A DNA stretch of 64,000 nt from an uncultured Pelagibacteraceae bacterium (lineage in GTDB: Bacteria; Pseudomonadota; Alphaproteobacteria; Pelagibacterales; AG-422-B15): positions 62,001 to 126,000 of the forward strand of contig CACDOH010000003.1 in NCBI GenBank assembly GCA_902554325.1. Direction: 5' to 3'. Under the pieces are notes generated by a model, which did not search any database, was not told the origin of the DNA, and was given only the letters and a program-made list of their open reading frames with translations. The position numbers and the translations under genes are program-made. Shown here piece by piece: positions 1 to 9,312 of this stretch (positions are counted from its first letter, which is position 1; every line of letters begins with the position of its first letter).

Positions 1-29
1 TCTCTTTACTACTAACACTGATTTGATAT

Positions 30-1361
30 ATGAATTTTGAAATCACAGCTCAAAAAATTATTGAAAAGACTCTCAAAAGTGGAGCTACTGATTGCGATGT
101 TGTGCTTGCAAAGGCAAGTGGGAAATCAATCAGCTGCAGAAAACAGAATATAGAAGATCTTGAAGAGTCAAATGATAGCACCATTGGAATAAGAGCGCTG
201 GTTGATCAGAAGCAAGCTTTTGTTTCTTCATCTGAAGTAGATGATGATAATATAGAAACACTTGTAAACAAGTGTGTATCCATGGCAAAATTAGCACCCA
301 TTGACGATACGGCTGTCTTGGGCGATAGTTCATTATTCGAGAGCGAAATAGGTAATTTAGAATTACATCAAAGTGAAGAGACTTACACTGAAGTTCTAAT
401 AGACTCAGTTAAGGAGTGTGAAGAAGCAGCTCTTTCAGTGCCTGGGATAAGTAATTCAGAAGGGGCTGGAGCATCTTTTTCACAGGGCGAATTCTACTTA
501 GCGACTAGTAATGGATTCCAGGGAGGATACAAATCATCAACCAATTCTATATCTTGTTCTGTTCTAGCTGGTGATGGACAAAGTATGGAAAGAGATTATG
601 ATTACTCTGTATCAAGACATTTTTCAGATTTGCGATCAGCTAAAGAAATTGGAACATCAGCGGCAAACAAAACATTAAAACGTTTAAATCCAAAAAAAAT
701 AAAATCAACAAAACTTCCGGTAATATTTGATAAAAGAATTAGTAATGGCTTAATCGGATATCTTGCTGGAGCAATATCAGGTCCATCTATCGCAAGAGGA
801 ACAAGTTTTCTAAAGGATAGTCTTGGAAAACAAATTTTCAAAAAAGATGTAACTATAATCGATGATCCGGGAATTCTCAAAGGGTTGGGCTCTAAACCGT
901 TTGATGGAGAAGGAATTCAGGTCAGTAAAAAAGAAATTGTGTCCAATGGAAAACTCAATACTTGGATTTTAAATACCTCAACAGCAAAGAAGCTTAACTT
1001 TAAAACAACAGGAAACGCATCACGTTCTGTTGGAGCACCTCCAGGTGTATCAACATCAAATTTTTTTATGACTAATGGAATACTGTCCTATGATGATATG
1101 ATCAAATCTATTAAATATGGTTTTTATGCAAATGAACTAATTGGAATGGGCGTTAACTTAGTTACAGGCGATTATAGTATGGGTGCTAGTGGCATGCTGA
1201 TTGAAAATGGCGAAATTACTCATGCTGTAAGTGAAGTAACTATAGCTTCAAATCTTACAGAAATGTTTTTAAATTTATCCGCTGCTAATGATCTTGAGTT
1301 CAAGTACCGAACCAACGCTCCTACAGTTCTAATTGAGCATATGACACTGGCAGGAAAATAA
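30..1361 (+). CDS. pmbA: TldD/PmbA family metalloprotease subunit TldE (PmbA)
   Basis: A 443-residue protein matching the full length of PmbA/TldE (peptidase family U62). The family forms a TldD-TldE heterodimer in the cytosol that degrades unfolded peptides and matures some modified peptides; TldE itself lacks the HExxxH zinc motif, and none is visible here. The glycine-rich C-terminal block (TGDYSMGASGMLIENGEI, around residue 380) is typical of the family. No TldD gene is seen in the window. The ATG at 30 is only 29 bases from the window edge, so nothing can be said about the promoter. Family call is firm; substrate is unknown. Confidence 0.93.
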   Translation: MNFEITAQKIIEKTLKSGATDCDVVLAKASGKSISCRKQNIEDLEESNDSTIGIRALVDQKQAFVSSSEVDDDNIETLVNKCVSMAKLAPIDDTAVLGDSSLFESEIGNLELHQSEETYTEVLIDSVKECEEAALSVPGISNSEGAGASFSQGEFYLATSNGFQGGYKSSTNSISCSVLAGDGQSMERDYDYSVSRHFSDLRSAKEIGTSAANKTLKRLNPKKIKSTKLPVIFDKRISNGLIGYLAGAISGPSIARGTSFLKDSLGKQIFKKDVTIIDDPGILKGLGSKPFDGEGIQVSKKEIVSNGKLNTWILNTSTAKKLNFKTTGNASRSVGAPPGVSTSNFFMTNGILSYDDMIKSIKYGFYANELIGMGVNLVTGDYSMGASGMLIENGEITHAVSEVTIASNLTEMFLNLSAANDLEFKYRTNAPTVLIEHMTLAGK

Positions 1362-1426
1362 GCTTTTTAGCCATAAACCAATATTTAGATTTAAATTTTC
1401 TGTAATAGTATTATGAATACCTTCTC

Positions 1427-3157
1427 ATGACTGGATCGCAGATATTAACAAGGTTATTCAGAGATAGTATAAAACCTTACGCATCAAGATTAGCAAGCTC
1501 CTTATTCTTTATGGTAATAATAGCCCTATCAACAGGTGCGACTGCTTGGCTGCTTGACCCTGCAATTGACAAAATTTTTCTTGATAAAGATGAGTCAATG
1601 TTGTTATTAATTCCAATTGCAATAATTCTTACACTGCTTATTAAAAGTGTTGCAACCTACATCCAGGTTGTGCTTTTAAATGGTGTAGCGCAAAATATTA
1701 TTGCAGACACACAAATAAAATTATTCAAAAAAATTATCAATGCTGACTTATCTTGGCTTCATAAGATACACTCAGCAAAGATAATTTCTAATTTTCTGTA
1801 TGACGTTACTTTACTTCAAGATGCAGTTAGTAGCAGTCTTGCTAATGGAGTTAAGGATTTACTGACACTCATTTGCCTACTTGGCGTTATGTATTACCAA
1901 GACTGGCAACTAGCAACTATAGCAATTATAGCTTTCCCTTTAGTCGGAGTATTGACAAGAAGATTGGGCAAAAGAGTAAAAAAAGCCTCGACAGAAACAC
2001 AGGAAGAAACGGGAGTGCTTGCATCCATACTTTCTGAAAATTTAGATGGAACAAGAATTGTAAAAGCTTATCAACAAGAAGAGAAAGAGATTGAAAAACT
2101 TAGTAATTCGGTATTGAGAAGGGTTCAAAAAATTCTCAAAGGGGCAAATGCTCGTGGGGCCGCATCACCATTTGCTGAATTTCTTGCCGGTTTTGGTATA
2201 GCGGGAACATTATACTATGCAGGTTTGAGGGGCCTTCAAGGAGAACTACCATTAAACGAATTTGTATCATTTCTTGGAGCAATGATGTTGGCATTTCAAC
2301 CACTTAGAAGACTCGCCTCAATAAATACAACTCTCCAAGAAGGTTTTGCAGCAGCTATAAGAGTATTCGGTCTATTAGACCAAAAGAGCTTAATTAACGA
2401 AAAAAAAGATGCGAAAGATCTATCATTAAATAAATCTAATATTGATTTAAATGAGGTTACTCTCTCTTATGAAGGACAGATCAATTCAGCGCTAAAGAAA
2501 GTTAGTCTTAATATTCCTCACGGAAAAACTACTGCTTTAGTGGGACCAAGTGGATCAGGTAAATCGTCTATTTTAAATCTTATACCAAGATTCTATGATC
2601 CCGACTCAGGTGAACTAAAAATTGACGGACAAAATATAAAAGATTTGACAATTTCTTCAGTGAGGTCAGTGATTGCTTTAGTTAGTCAGGAACCAATTCT
2701 ATTTGATATGTCCATTAAAGAAAATATTCTCTACAGCAGACCTAACTCTACTAACGAAGAAATAGTAAGTGCTGCAAAATCTGCTGCTGCAGACACATTT
2801 ATTGCTCAGCTGCCAAATGGATACGATACGATAATTGGAGAGAAGGGATATAGTCTTTCAGGTGGTCAAAAGCAAAGAATCTCAATTGCAAGAGCTTTTT
2901 TAAAAAATGCACCAATACTTTTATTGGATGAAGCAACCTCAAGTTTAGATACCAAGTCAGAAAGCCTTGTTCAGGAAGCAATAAAGAAACTAATGAAAGA
3001 TAGAACAACTTTGGTAATAGCTCATAGGCTAAGCACCATAATAAATGCTGATCAAATTATAGTTCTAGACGATGGAAAGATAGTTGAAAGCGGCAATCAT
3101 GAAGGGTTGCTATTAAAGAATGGCATTTATAAGAAATTATACGAACGCGAATTTTAA
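1427..3157 (+). CDS. msbA: Lipid A export ATP-binding/permease protein MsbA
   Basis: A 576-residue ABC half-exporter that flips lipid A-core across the inner membrane as a homodimer. The N-terminal half holds about six hydrophobic membrane segments; the C-terminal nucleotide-binding domain has Walker A GPSGSGKSS near residue 372, signature LSGGQKQR near 475, Walker B LLLDEATSS near 500 and the H-loop AHRLST. It is followed within 4 bases by the DUF374 acyltransferase, then waaA, lpxK and lpxL, so the LPS context supports MsbA over a generic multidrug exporter. ATG start after a 65-base gap suggests its own promoter or weak coupling to pmbA. Confidence 0.93.
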   Translation: MTGSQILTRLFRDSIKPYASRLASSLFFMVIIALSTGATAWLLDPAIDKIFLDKDESMLLLIPIAIILTLLIKSVATYIQVVLLNGVAQNIIADTQIKLFKKIINADLSWLHKIHSAKIISNFLYDVTLLQDAVSSSLANGVKDLLTLICLLGVMYYQDWQLATIAIIAFPLVGVLTRRLGKRVKKASTETQEETGVLASILSENLDGTRIVKAYQQEEKEIEKLSNSVLRRVQKILKGANARGAASPFAEFLAGFGIAGTLYYAGLRGLQGELPLNEFVSFLGAMMLAFQPLRRLASINTTLQEGFAAAIRVFGLLDQKSLINEKKDAKDLSLNKSNIDLNEVTLSYEGQINSALKKVSLNIPHGKTTALVGPSGSGKSSILNLIPRFYDPDSGELKIDGQNIKDLTISSVRSVIALVSQEPILFDMSIKENILYSRPNSTNEEIVSAAKSAAADTFIAQLPNGYDTIIGEKGYSLSGGQKQRISIARAFLKNAPILLLDEATSSLDTKSESLVQEAIKKLMKDRTTLVIAHRLSTIINADQIIVLDDGKIVESGNHEGLLLKNGIYKKLYEREF

Positions 3158-3161
3158 TTTG

Positions 3162-3842
3162 ATGATAAAGTATCTTGCAAGTAAAGTAATTGCACAAAAT
3201 ATAATATCTTATTTAGGATCTCTATATATTTTACTTGTACACAAGTCCTCGAAAATAAAATTTAAAGACCGAAAAAATATTAATGGACTATTTAAAAAAG
3301 ATGAGTCTTTTATTTATTCTTTTTGGCACGACCAACTTTTATTGTGTCCCCTTACGTGGCAAAATAAAAAACCTATAAGAGTTCTTATATCAAAGCATCG
3401 TGACGGTGATATAATATCTAAGGTCATTTCACATTTAGGCTTTAGCTCGATCCGAGGATCAACTCACAAATCCAACAAAACAAAAAATAAGGGTGGGCTT
3501 TTATCAGCTAGAAAAATGATAAAATCGCTTCAGGAAAATATTTGTATTGGTATTTCCCCTGATGGGCCTAAGGGGCCAAGACATAAAGTAAGTAACGGTA
3601 TAATTAGTATTGCAAAGCTTAGTGATTCAGTAATTGTTCCTGTGGGCATTGGATTTAAAAATAAATGGAAATTAAATACGTGGGATCAATTCATTATTCC
3701 AAAGCCGTTTAATGAAATAACTATAATTTGGGGCACACCAATTAAAGTAGGTAAAAGAAATACAAAGATTAAGCCAACAAAAGAAAAGCTTGAGAAACTG
3801 ATGAATGATCTCACAAAAAGAGCTAATAAAGGATATAATTAA
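3162..3842 (+). CDS. DUF374 lysophospholipid acyltransferase-family protein
   Basis: A 226-residue protein if started at the ATG at 3162; the track start at 3120 would overlap msbA by 38 bases and adds a tail with no family likeness. Motifs FWHDQ (near residue 50) and ISPDGPKGPRHK (near 130) are hallmarks of DUF374, related to the glycerol-phosphate/LPLAT acyltransferases. In Alphaproteobacteria this gene regularly sits between msbA and waaA and is thought to act in lipid A or outer-membrane lipid acylation at the inner membrane. The exact acyl acceptor is unknown. One hydrophobic segment at the N-terminus probably anchors it. Confidence 0.85.
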   Translation: MIKYLASKVIAQNIISYLGSLYILLVHKSSKIKFKDRKNINGLFKKDESFIYSFWHDQLLLCPLTWQNKKPIRVLISKHRDGDIISKVISHLGFSSIRGSTHKSNKTKNKGGLLSARKMIKSLQENICIGISPDGPKGPRHKVSNGIISIAKLSDSVIVPVGIGFKNKWKLNTWDQFIIPKPFNEITIIWGTPIKVGKRNTKIKPTKEKLEKLMNDLTKRANKGYN

Positions 3843-5091
3843 AAAAGTGATATTATTTCTCTATCGTATATTTTCAAATTTAGCTCTCATCTTTATCCCT
3901 TTAGTTATCTTTATACGAAAAAGAAAAGGTAAAGAGTTGCAAGAAAGGATTAAAGAAAGGTATGGGAAAAATACGCATGAGCGAGAAATAGGTAAACTGA
4001 TCTGGATTCATGCTGCCAGCATTGGTGAGTGTCAATCAATACTGCCAATAGTAGATAAATTAAAAAAAGATCAATCTATTGATCAAATATTAATAACATC
4101 TGGAACTGTAACATCGGCACAAGTAATAAATAAAAGAATCAAAGGTAAAGTTGTACATCAATTCATTCCTTTCGATATACCTGTATTTGCAAATAGATTT
4201 CTAAATTACTGGAAGCCATCTCTTGCAGTTTTTGTAGAATCTGAAATTTGGCCTAACTTTATTCATAATCTAAATAACAAAAATATACCCCAAATTATAA
4301 TTAACGGAAGAATGACAATTAAAAGTTTTAAAAGGTGGTCTTTATTTAATGCATCGTCTAAAGATTTGTTTTCTAAATTTAGTTCCTGCAGTACGCAAAA
4401 TACAGATAGTACTTTGTTTTATGAAAAACTTGGAATTAAAAACACTAATTATACTGGTAATTTAAAGTTTGCCCTAACTCCTGATCCTACTGATACTAAA
4501 AAATATGACGAGCTCAAAGTTTTGACTGGCGGTAGAAAAATATTTCTTGCAGCAAGTACACACCCTGGAGAAGAAGAAATTATTAGTAGAGTGACTCTAA
4601 AATTAAAAAAAACTTGTAAAGATCTTCTAACAATCGTTGTTCCTAGGCATCCAAAAAGAAATAACATCATCAATAAGAATATTATTAAAAACACTGCAAT
4701 TAGATCAATGGGAAATAAAATTAAAAGAAATACTCATATTTATTTAGCAGATACAATTGGTGAATTAAATTTATTTTATAAGTTAGCAGATATAATTTTT
4801 ATTGGTGGCAGTTTAGTGATGCACGGGGGGCAAAATCCAATTGAAGCAGCGTACCATGGAAAAAAAGTATACCATGGCGAATACGTTGAAAATTTTTCTG
4901 ATGTATATATGACTTTAGATCAAATGAAATTATCACAAATTGTGAAAAATGAGAGACAGCTCGAATATTTTATTCATGAAGAGTATAAAACTTTAGACAA
5001 TGAGGTCAGAAAAGTTGGTATTGGCAGGTTAAAAAAAGAAGGTGAAGAAACAGTAAAAAAAGTATTAAAAGAAATATATCAACACCTCTGA
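3805..5091 (+). CDS. waaA: 3-deoxy-D-manno-octulosonic acid (Kdo) transferase WaaA
   Basis: A GT30-family transferase that adds Kdo from CMP-Kdo to the lipid IVA precursor. Visible motifs: N-terminal membrane anchor, HAASIGECQSILPI (the acceptor-side glutamate region), ASTHPGEEE and the C-terminal GGSLVMHGGQNPIEAA of the CMP-Kdo domain. The ATG at 3805 overlaps DUF374 by 38 bases. A GTG at 3847, 5 bases after the DUF374 stop, would give a 414-residue protein beginning ILFLYRIFSN, which resembles usual WaaA starts better; the true start is undecided. Sits in the LPS operon before lpxK. Confidence 0.93.
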   Translation: MISQKELIKDIIKKVILFLYRIFSNLALIFIPLVIFIRKRKGKELQERIKERYGKNTHEREIGKLIWIHAASIGECQSILPIVDKLKKDQSIDQILITSGTVTSAQVINKRIKGKVVHQFIPFDIPVFANRFLNYWKPSLAVFVESEIWPNFIHNLNNKNIPQIIINGRMTIKSFKRWSLFNASSKDLFSKFSSCSTQNTDSTLFYEKLGIKNTNYTGNLKFALTPDPTDTKKYDELKVLTGGRKIFLAASTHPGEEEIISRVTLKLKKTCKDLLTIVVPRHPKRNNIINKNIIKNTAIRSMGNKIKRNTHIYLADTIGELNLFYKLADIIFIGGSLVMHGGQNPIEAAYHGKKVYHGEYVENFSDVYMTLDQMKLSQIVKNERQLEYFIHEEYKTLDNEVRKVGIGRLKKEGEETVKKVLKEIYQHL

Positions 5092-5097
5092 TTCATT

Positions 5098-6072
5098 ATG
5101 GAAAAATTTTTTCTGAAAATATGGTACCAGGAAGTATATTACGCAAATCTTGCCTCATTATTTTTTATTCCATTATCATGCATATACATAAGCCTTTTTT
5201 ACTTAAGAGCGTTATTTTATAAAAATAAAAAGTTCAATATCCCTATCATATGCATTGGTAATATAAATATTGGAGGAACGGGTAAAACCTCAACGTTACT
5301 GACACTAATTGAGGAAATAAAAAAGAAAGACAAGAAAGTATCAGTATTATTGAGAGGTTATAGATCTAAAAATAAATCTATTTTCCATAAGGTTTCAAAA
5401 TCGGATACATTTAATAAGGTTGGAGATGAAGCCCTGCTCTATGCAAATTGCGTCCCAACTTACATTACCACAAATAGAAATTTTGCAATTGAGAGAATAA
5501 TAAATGAAAAGCAAACAGACATCTTATTGTTAGATGATGGATTTCAAGATCGATCATTTCATAAAGATAAAAGTTTACTAACAGTTAATGGCAAGAGAGG
5601 TTTTGGAAATAAAATGTGCTTACCTGCAGGACCACTGAGGGAACTTATAAGACCTGCTCTAAAATCTGCACAATTTGTTGTCATTATTGGAGATGATCTA
5701 CATCATATTACAAAGAAATATGATTATGATAACCTAGAATTCTACAATGCTAATATTAAAGCCGTAGATGTTTTAGATAAGAAACGTTATTTCGCATTTA
5801 GCGGTATTGGAAATAACGACGGCTTTTTTGATACCTTGAAGAACGAAGGATACGACATTAAAAAAAAGAAAAGTTTTCCCGATCATTATCAGTTCACTAG
5901 AAAAGATTTAGAAAGCTTATTAGATAAGGCAAAGATAGAAAATTTATCACTTATCACGACAGAGAAGGACTATGTTCGCATTCCTGAAGATTATAGGAAG
6001 AACGTTGATTGTTTCAAGATCAAGCTTGAAATACCGAATGTTGAAAAACTAATAAGAAAATTAATTAATTAA
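5098..6072 (+). CDS. lpxK: Tetraacyldisaccharide 4'-kinase LpxK
   Basis: A 324-residue membrane-associated kinase that phosphorylates the 4' position of the lipid A disaccharide to give lipid IVA. It shows an N-terminal hydrophobic helix, the P-loop GNINIGGTGKTS near residues 53-64, and LLLDDGFQDRSFHKD near 150, the conserved metal and catalytic region. It starts 6 bases after waaA and ends 4 bases before lpxL, so it is translated from the same LPS mRNA. Length is in the normal family range. Confidence 0.95.
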   Translation: MEKFFLKIWYQEVYYANLASLFFIPLSCIYISLFYLRALFYKNKKFNIPIICIGNINIGGTGKTSTLLTLIEEIKKKDKKVSVLLRGYRSKNKSIFHKVSKSDTFNKVGDEALLYANCVPTYITTNRNFAIERIINEKQTDILLLDDGFQDRSFHKDKSLLTVNGKRGFGNKMCLPAGPLRELIRPALKSAQFVVIIGDDLHHITKKYDYDNLEFYNANIKAVDVLDKKRYFAFSGIGNNDGFFDTLKNEGYDIKKKKSFPDHYQFTRKDLESLLDKAKIENLSLITTEKDYVRIPEDYRKNVDCFKIKLEIPNVEKLIRKLIN

Positions 6073-6076
6073 AATA

Positions 6077-6952
6077 ATGAAATCATTATTCAAGATCTTG
6101 GTAAAGTATCCACTGGAGTTTTTATGTTTTATTATCTTCTTTACAGTCTTTAAAATTCTACCTCTTAAAATGTCGCGTACTCTTGGAATATTAATTACTA
6201 CTTCTGTTGGACCATTTCTTCCAATACATAATCTTTTGATAAAAAATTTATCCATTGCATTTCAAGATAAAGATAAAAAGTGGATTAATGATACAGCTAA
6301 TAGGGTTTGGAAGAATCTGGGCTATACAATCTCAGAATATGCTCATATGAACAGTATACTCAAAAAAAAGATTGAAGTTATTAATAATGAATTTTCAGAT
6401 GATGTATTTAATGAAAATGGACATAGTGTAATTGTTTCAGGCCATAGTTCAAATTGGGAAATACCTGGAATGGCTCTTCGTAGTAAGATGAATAGGGTCT
6501 CAGCGATAGTTAGAGAACCAAATAATCCTCTAATAAATTTTGTCGTAAAACAACTAAGACGCAAATATAGTATTCAATGTTATAGTAAAAACAGATCAGG
6601 GACGAGACAGCTATTAAATCAATTCAATAAAGGAAGTTCTATTGCCCTCTTGGCAGATCAACAATTGTCTTCAGGAACAAAGGTTAAATTTTTTAATAAG
6701 GAAATGAATATATCAACACTTCCTGCACAAATTGCTTTGAAAGCAAAATGTAAAATATTTTTAGCCTGGCCAATACGAACAATTGATAATAATTTTAAAT
6801 TTGAGGTAGTTGAGTGCATTGATACAAAAGATAAAGAGAGTAATGAAGAAAACATTTATAAAATTTCAGCTCAAATATCCTCATTTTACCAAGAAATGAT
6901 TACTAAGTACCCTGAACAATACTTTTGGTTCCACAATAGATGGAAAATATAA
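6077..6952 (+). CDS. lpxL: Lipid A biosynthesis lauroyl acyltransferase (LpxL/HtrB family)
   Basis: A 291-residue late acyltransferase adding a secondary acyl chain to Kdo-lipid A from acyl-ACP at the inner membrane. The catalytic HX4E motif is seen as HSSNWE near residue 123, after an N-terminal hydrophobic segment; the block SIALLADQQLSSGTKVKFFN is the usual substrate region. It is the last gene of the msbA-DUF374-waaA-lpxK-lpxL run. Whether it has LpxL, LpxM or another chain specificity cannot be read from sequence. It converges on an M23 peptidase across 21 AT-rich bases with no clear GC-rich terminator. Confidence 0.9.
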   Translation: MKSLFKILVKYPLEFLCFIIFFTVFKILPLKMSRTLGILITTSVGPFLPIHNLLIKNLSIAFQDKDKKWINDTANRVWKNLGYTISEYAHMNSILKKKIEVINNEFSDDVFNENGHSVIVSGHSSNWEIPGMALRSKMNRVSAIVREPNNPLINFVVKQLRRKYSIQCYSKNRSGTRQLLNQFNKGSSIALLADQQLSSGTKVKFFNKEMNISTLPAQIALKAKCKIFLAWPIRTIDNNFKFEVVECIDTKDKESNEENIYKISAQISSFYQEMITKYPEQYFWFHNRWKI

Positions 6953-6973
6953 ATCTAATTTTTTTTTAAAAAA

Positions 6974-7774
6974 TTAATCTAAAAGCAATTGTGGGTCTAC
7001 ATAGGTATTAAACACCATTACTCCCCAGTGAAGGTGGGGACCAGTTGATCTTCCTGTAGAACCTACTTCACCAATAACATCATCTTTTGAAACGGTTTGA
7101 TTTACTGTTACTTTTACATTAGATAAATGAGCATAAATTGATTTTACCCCATGCCCATGATCAAGAATTATGGTTCCACCTGTATAATAAAGATCATCTT
7201 CGGCATGTATAACAAGTCCTTCATTGCAGGCATAAATTGGGGTTCCAGTTTCAGCCGCAATATCTAAACCACGATGTGGACTTTTAGCTTTTCCATTTAA
7301 TATTCTTTGACTACCAAAAACACCACTGATAATTCCTTCTGTTGGTTGAATAAAACTATCTTTAAAATAAGTAAGGTCTAAGTTGATTTTTTTCTTTTCT
7401 TTTATCAAATCATTTTCATAAATTATTCTTTCAATTATTTCATCATCAAGTGGTGTAACCATTTGTTCTGGTAAACCGTCAATCCTTTGTATGTCGTAGT
7501 CTTGTTTTATTATATTTATTTGATGAATTTTAATTAATGATCCATTTTTTAAATATGTCACACTTATAGGTTCCACATGGTCCCTGCCGACTGCAAATAC
7601 AAAGTGACCTTTTTCGCTAACTTTTATAAAATTATTATCTACTATAATTTCATCTGCATCTAATGACTGGCCGATAACCAGGCTTCCTTGAGGTATTTCT
7701 TTGGGTAAATCAGCTGCTATGGCTGGTTGAAAAATAAAAAAAAAGATTGCTATTAATTTAATCTTTATTTTCAT
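6974..7774 (-). CDS. Secreted M23 family metallopeptidase (LytM domain)
   Basis: A 266-residue exported protein with a clear N-terminal signal peptide (basic start, hydrophobic core, cleavage likely after PAIAA). The C-terminal LytM domain carries the zinc ligands: HRGLD near residue 168 and HLH in GPHLHWG near 248, plus the DHGHG catalytic stretch. All key residues are present, so it may be an active peptidoglycan endopeptidase in the periplasm. The start overlaps the 3' end of the DUF2093 gene by 17 bases, and xseA lies upstream, suggesting one transcript. Confidence 0.9.
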   Translation of the reverse strand: MKIKIKLIAIFFFIFQPAIAADLPKEIPQGSLVIGQSLDADEIIVDNNFIKVSEKGHFVFAVGRDHVEPISVTYLKNGSLIKIHQINIIKQDYDIQRIDGLPEQMVTPLDDEIIERIIYENDLIKEKKKINLDLTYFKDSFIQPTEGIISGVFGSQRILNGKAKSPHRGLDIAAETGTPIYACNEGLVIHAEDDLYYTGGTIILDHGHGVKSIYAHLSNVKVTVNQTVSKDDVIGEVGSTGRSTGPHLHWGVMVFNTYVDPQLLLD

Positions 7775-7970
7775 TTATCTCTTTGTATCTCCTTAGTGCA
7801 ACTTTTGGATTTGCATAAATTTCCTGTAAATCAACGTTCCAATACTTCAAATTATCAAGTGAGATCTTCTCTTTTGTGATTGAGCATTCTACATAATCCC
7901 CAGACTTTATTATTTGAAACTGGCCATGATGCAATCTTATTTCTGCCTTCGTAGTAAAACTATTTGTCAT
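7758..7970 (-). CDS. DUF2093 domain-containing small protein
   Basis: A 70-residue protein matching DUF2093, a family largely confined to Alphaproteobacteria and commonly next to xseA. The recognisable core is GDYVECSITKEKISLDNLKYWNVDLQEIYANP, where the family has GDYV-C-VTG-PI-L--L-YWSV--QE-Y. Function is unknown. It overlaps xseA by 11 bases and the M23 peptidase by 17 bases, so it is translationally embedded between them. The single cysteine and the tryptophan of the YW motif are the conserved residues I can see. Confidence 0.88.
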   Translation of the reverse strand: MTNSFTTKAEIRLHHGQFQIIKSGDYVECSITKEKISLDNLKYWNVDLQEIYANPKVALRRYKEINENKD

Positions 7971-9261
7971 TAATTTCTCTAAGTTTGGCTTTTAAAGTAG
8001 CAAAATTAGTTTCTATGATCAACTCACTTTCATCTTTTAAATCTTTTTTTGATTTGATTATTCTATTTGAACTCCTTGTAACTGAGTACCCTCTTTTTAA
8101 AACAGATTTATAACTCAAGCTTTCAAGGAGTGTACTTTTATTATCTAATTCTTTTTGAAGCCTCTCTACCAAAATATTTTTTGCTTTCAATAGAGACTCC
8201 TCTAAAGAAATGAGTTTTACTTTACTGCTCTTTAATTGCTCACCGATAACACGAAAATTAAGTGATTGAGAAATATTTTGAAAATGAGAAGTAAGATTAT
8301 TTAGAAAAAGTTTTAGTGAAACAGGCAATTTATCTTTTATTGAAATGAAATTGTCTTTAAGATTATCAAGGTATAAATTTATTGAATAATTTAGACGATT
8401 ATTTTTTTCACTGATGTCCCTCAAAAGTTCTTCTTTATCTGGGGTAGAAATTTCTGCTGCAGCTGTAGGCGTTGGTGCTCTTAAGTCAGAAACAAAATCA
8501 ATTAGTGTGGTATCTGTTTCATGACCAATTGCAGATACAATAGGAATATTACTTTTGAAGACAGACCTGATTACAATTTCTTCATTGAAAGGCCAAAGGT
8601 CTTCTATACTGCCCCCACCACGTGCTATGATAATAAGGTTCGGTATATTTACTTCGTCTTTACTCGATAAATTATTAAATCCATCTACTGCATCAGAAAT
8701 TAACTGAGCCGCATCTTGGCCCTGAACTGGAACAGGCCATAGAATGACATTGCATGGAAACCTCTCATTTAATCTATGAAGTATATCTTTTATAACTGCA
8801 CCTGTTGGAGATGTGACTATACCAATCGTTTCAGGATACTTTGGTAGACTTTTCTTATTTTGCTCATCAAATAAACCCTCAGCCACAAGCTTTTTCTTAC
8901 GTTGCTCTAAAAGAGCCATTAAGGCTCCCTCTCCTGCAGGAGTTATTGAATCAACTATAATTGAATAATCTGATCTCCCCGGGTATCGATCAGAATATCC
9001 CGTTGTGAGCTTACCTGAACAAATAACTTCTAATCCATCTTCGGGTACAAAACTAATTCTTGCTGCTGCACTTCGCCAGATTATTGCTTTTATAACGGCC
9101 TTATCATCTTTTAAATTTAAATATATGTGGCCTGACGCTGGCTTACTTAAACCCGAGACTTCCCCTCTAACTTTTACGTAGCCAAAACTGTTTTCAAGAG
9201 TTCCCTTTATAGAGTCTGAAATTTCTGAAACTGAGTACTCTTGGATATTTTCTCTAACCAT
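7960..9261 (-). CDS. xseA: Exodeoxyribonuclease VII large subunit
   Basis: A 433-residue protein with the N-terminal OB-fold (VRGEVSGLSKPASGHIYLNLKD), the catalytic domain with GIVTSPTGAVIKDI, IIARGGGSIEDLWPFNEE and APTPTAAAEI, and a long coiled-coil C-terminal region. It degrades single-stranded DNA to oligonucleotides together with several XseB copies; xseB is not in the window. It leads a minus-strand run with DUF2093 and M23, divergent from purD across a 51-base AT-rich intergenic region that must hold both promoters. Length is normal. Confidence 0.96.
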   Translation of the reverse strand: MVRENIQEYSVSEISDSIKGTLENSFGYVKVRGEVSGLSKPASGHIYLNLKDDKAVIKAIIWRSAAARISFVPEDGLEVICSGKLTTGYSDRYPGRSDYSIIVDSITPAGEGALMALLEQRKKKLVAEGLFDEQNKKSLPKYPETIGIVTSPTGAVIKDILHRLNERFPCNVILWPVPVQGQDAAQLISDAVDGFNNLSSKDEVNIPNLIIIARGGGSIEDLWPFNEEIVIRSVFKSNIPIVSAIGHETDTTLIDFVSDLRAPTPTAAAEISTPDKEELLRDISEKNNRLNYSINLYLDNLKDNFISIKDKLPVSLKLFLNNLTSHFQNISQSLNFRVIGEQLKSSKVKLISLEESLLKAKNILVERLQKELDNKSTLLESLSYKSVLKRGYSVTRSSNRIIKSKKDLKDESELIIETNFATLKAKLREINDK

Positions 9262-9312
9262 TTAATTTAATTCCTTATATGCTAATATATCAATTAATTT
9301 AAATTTTACTTT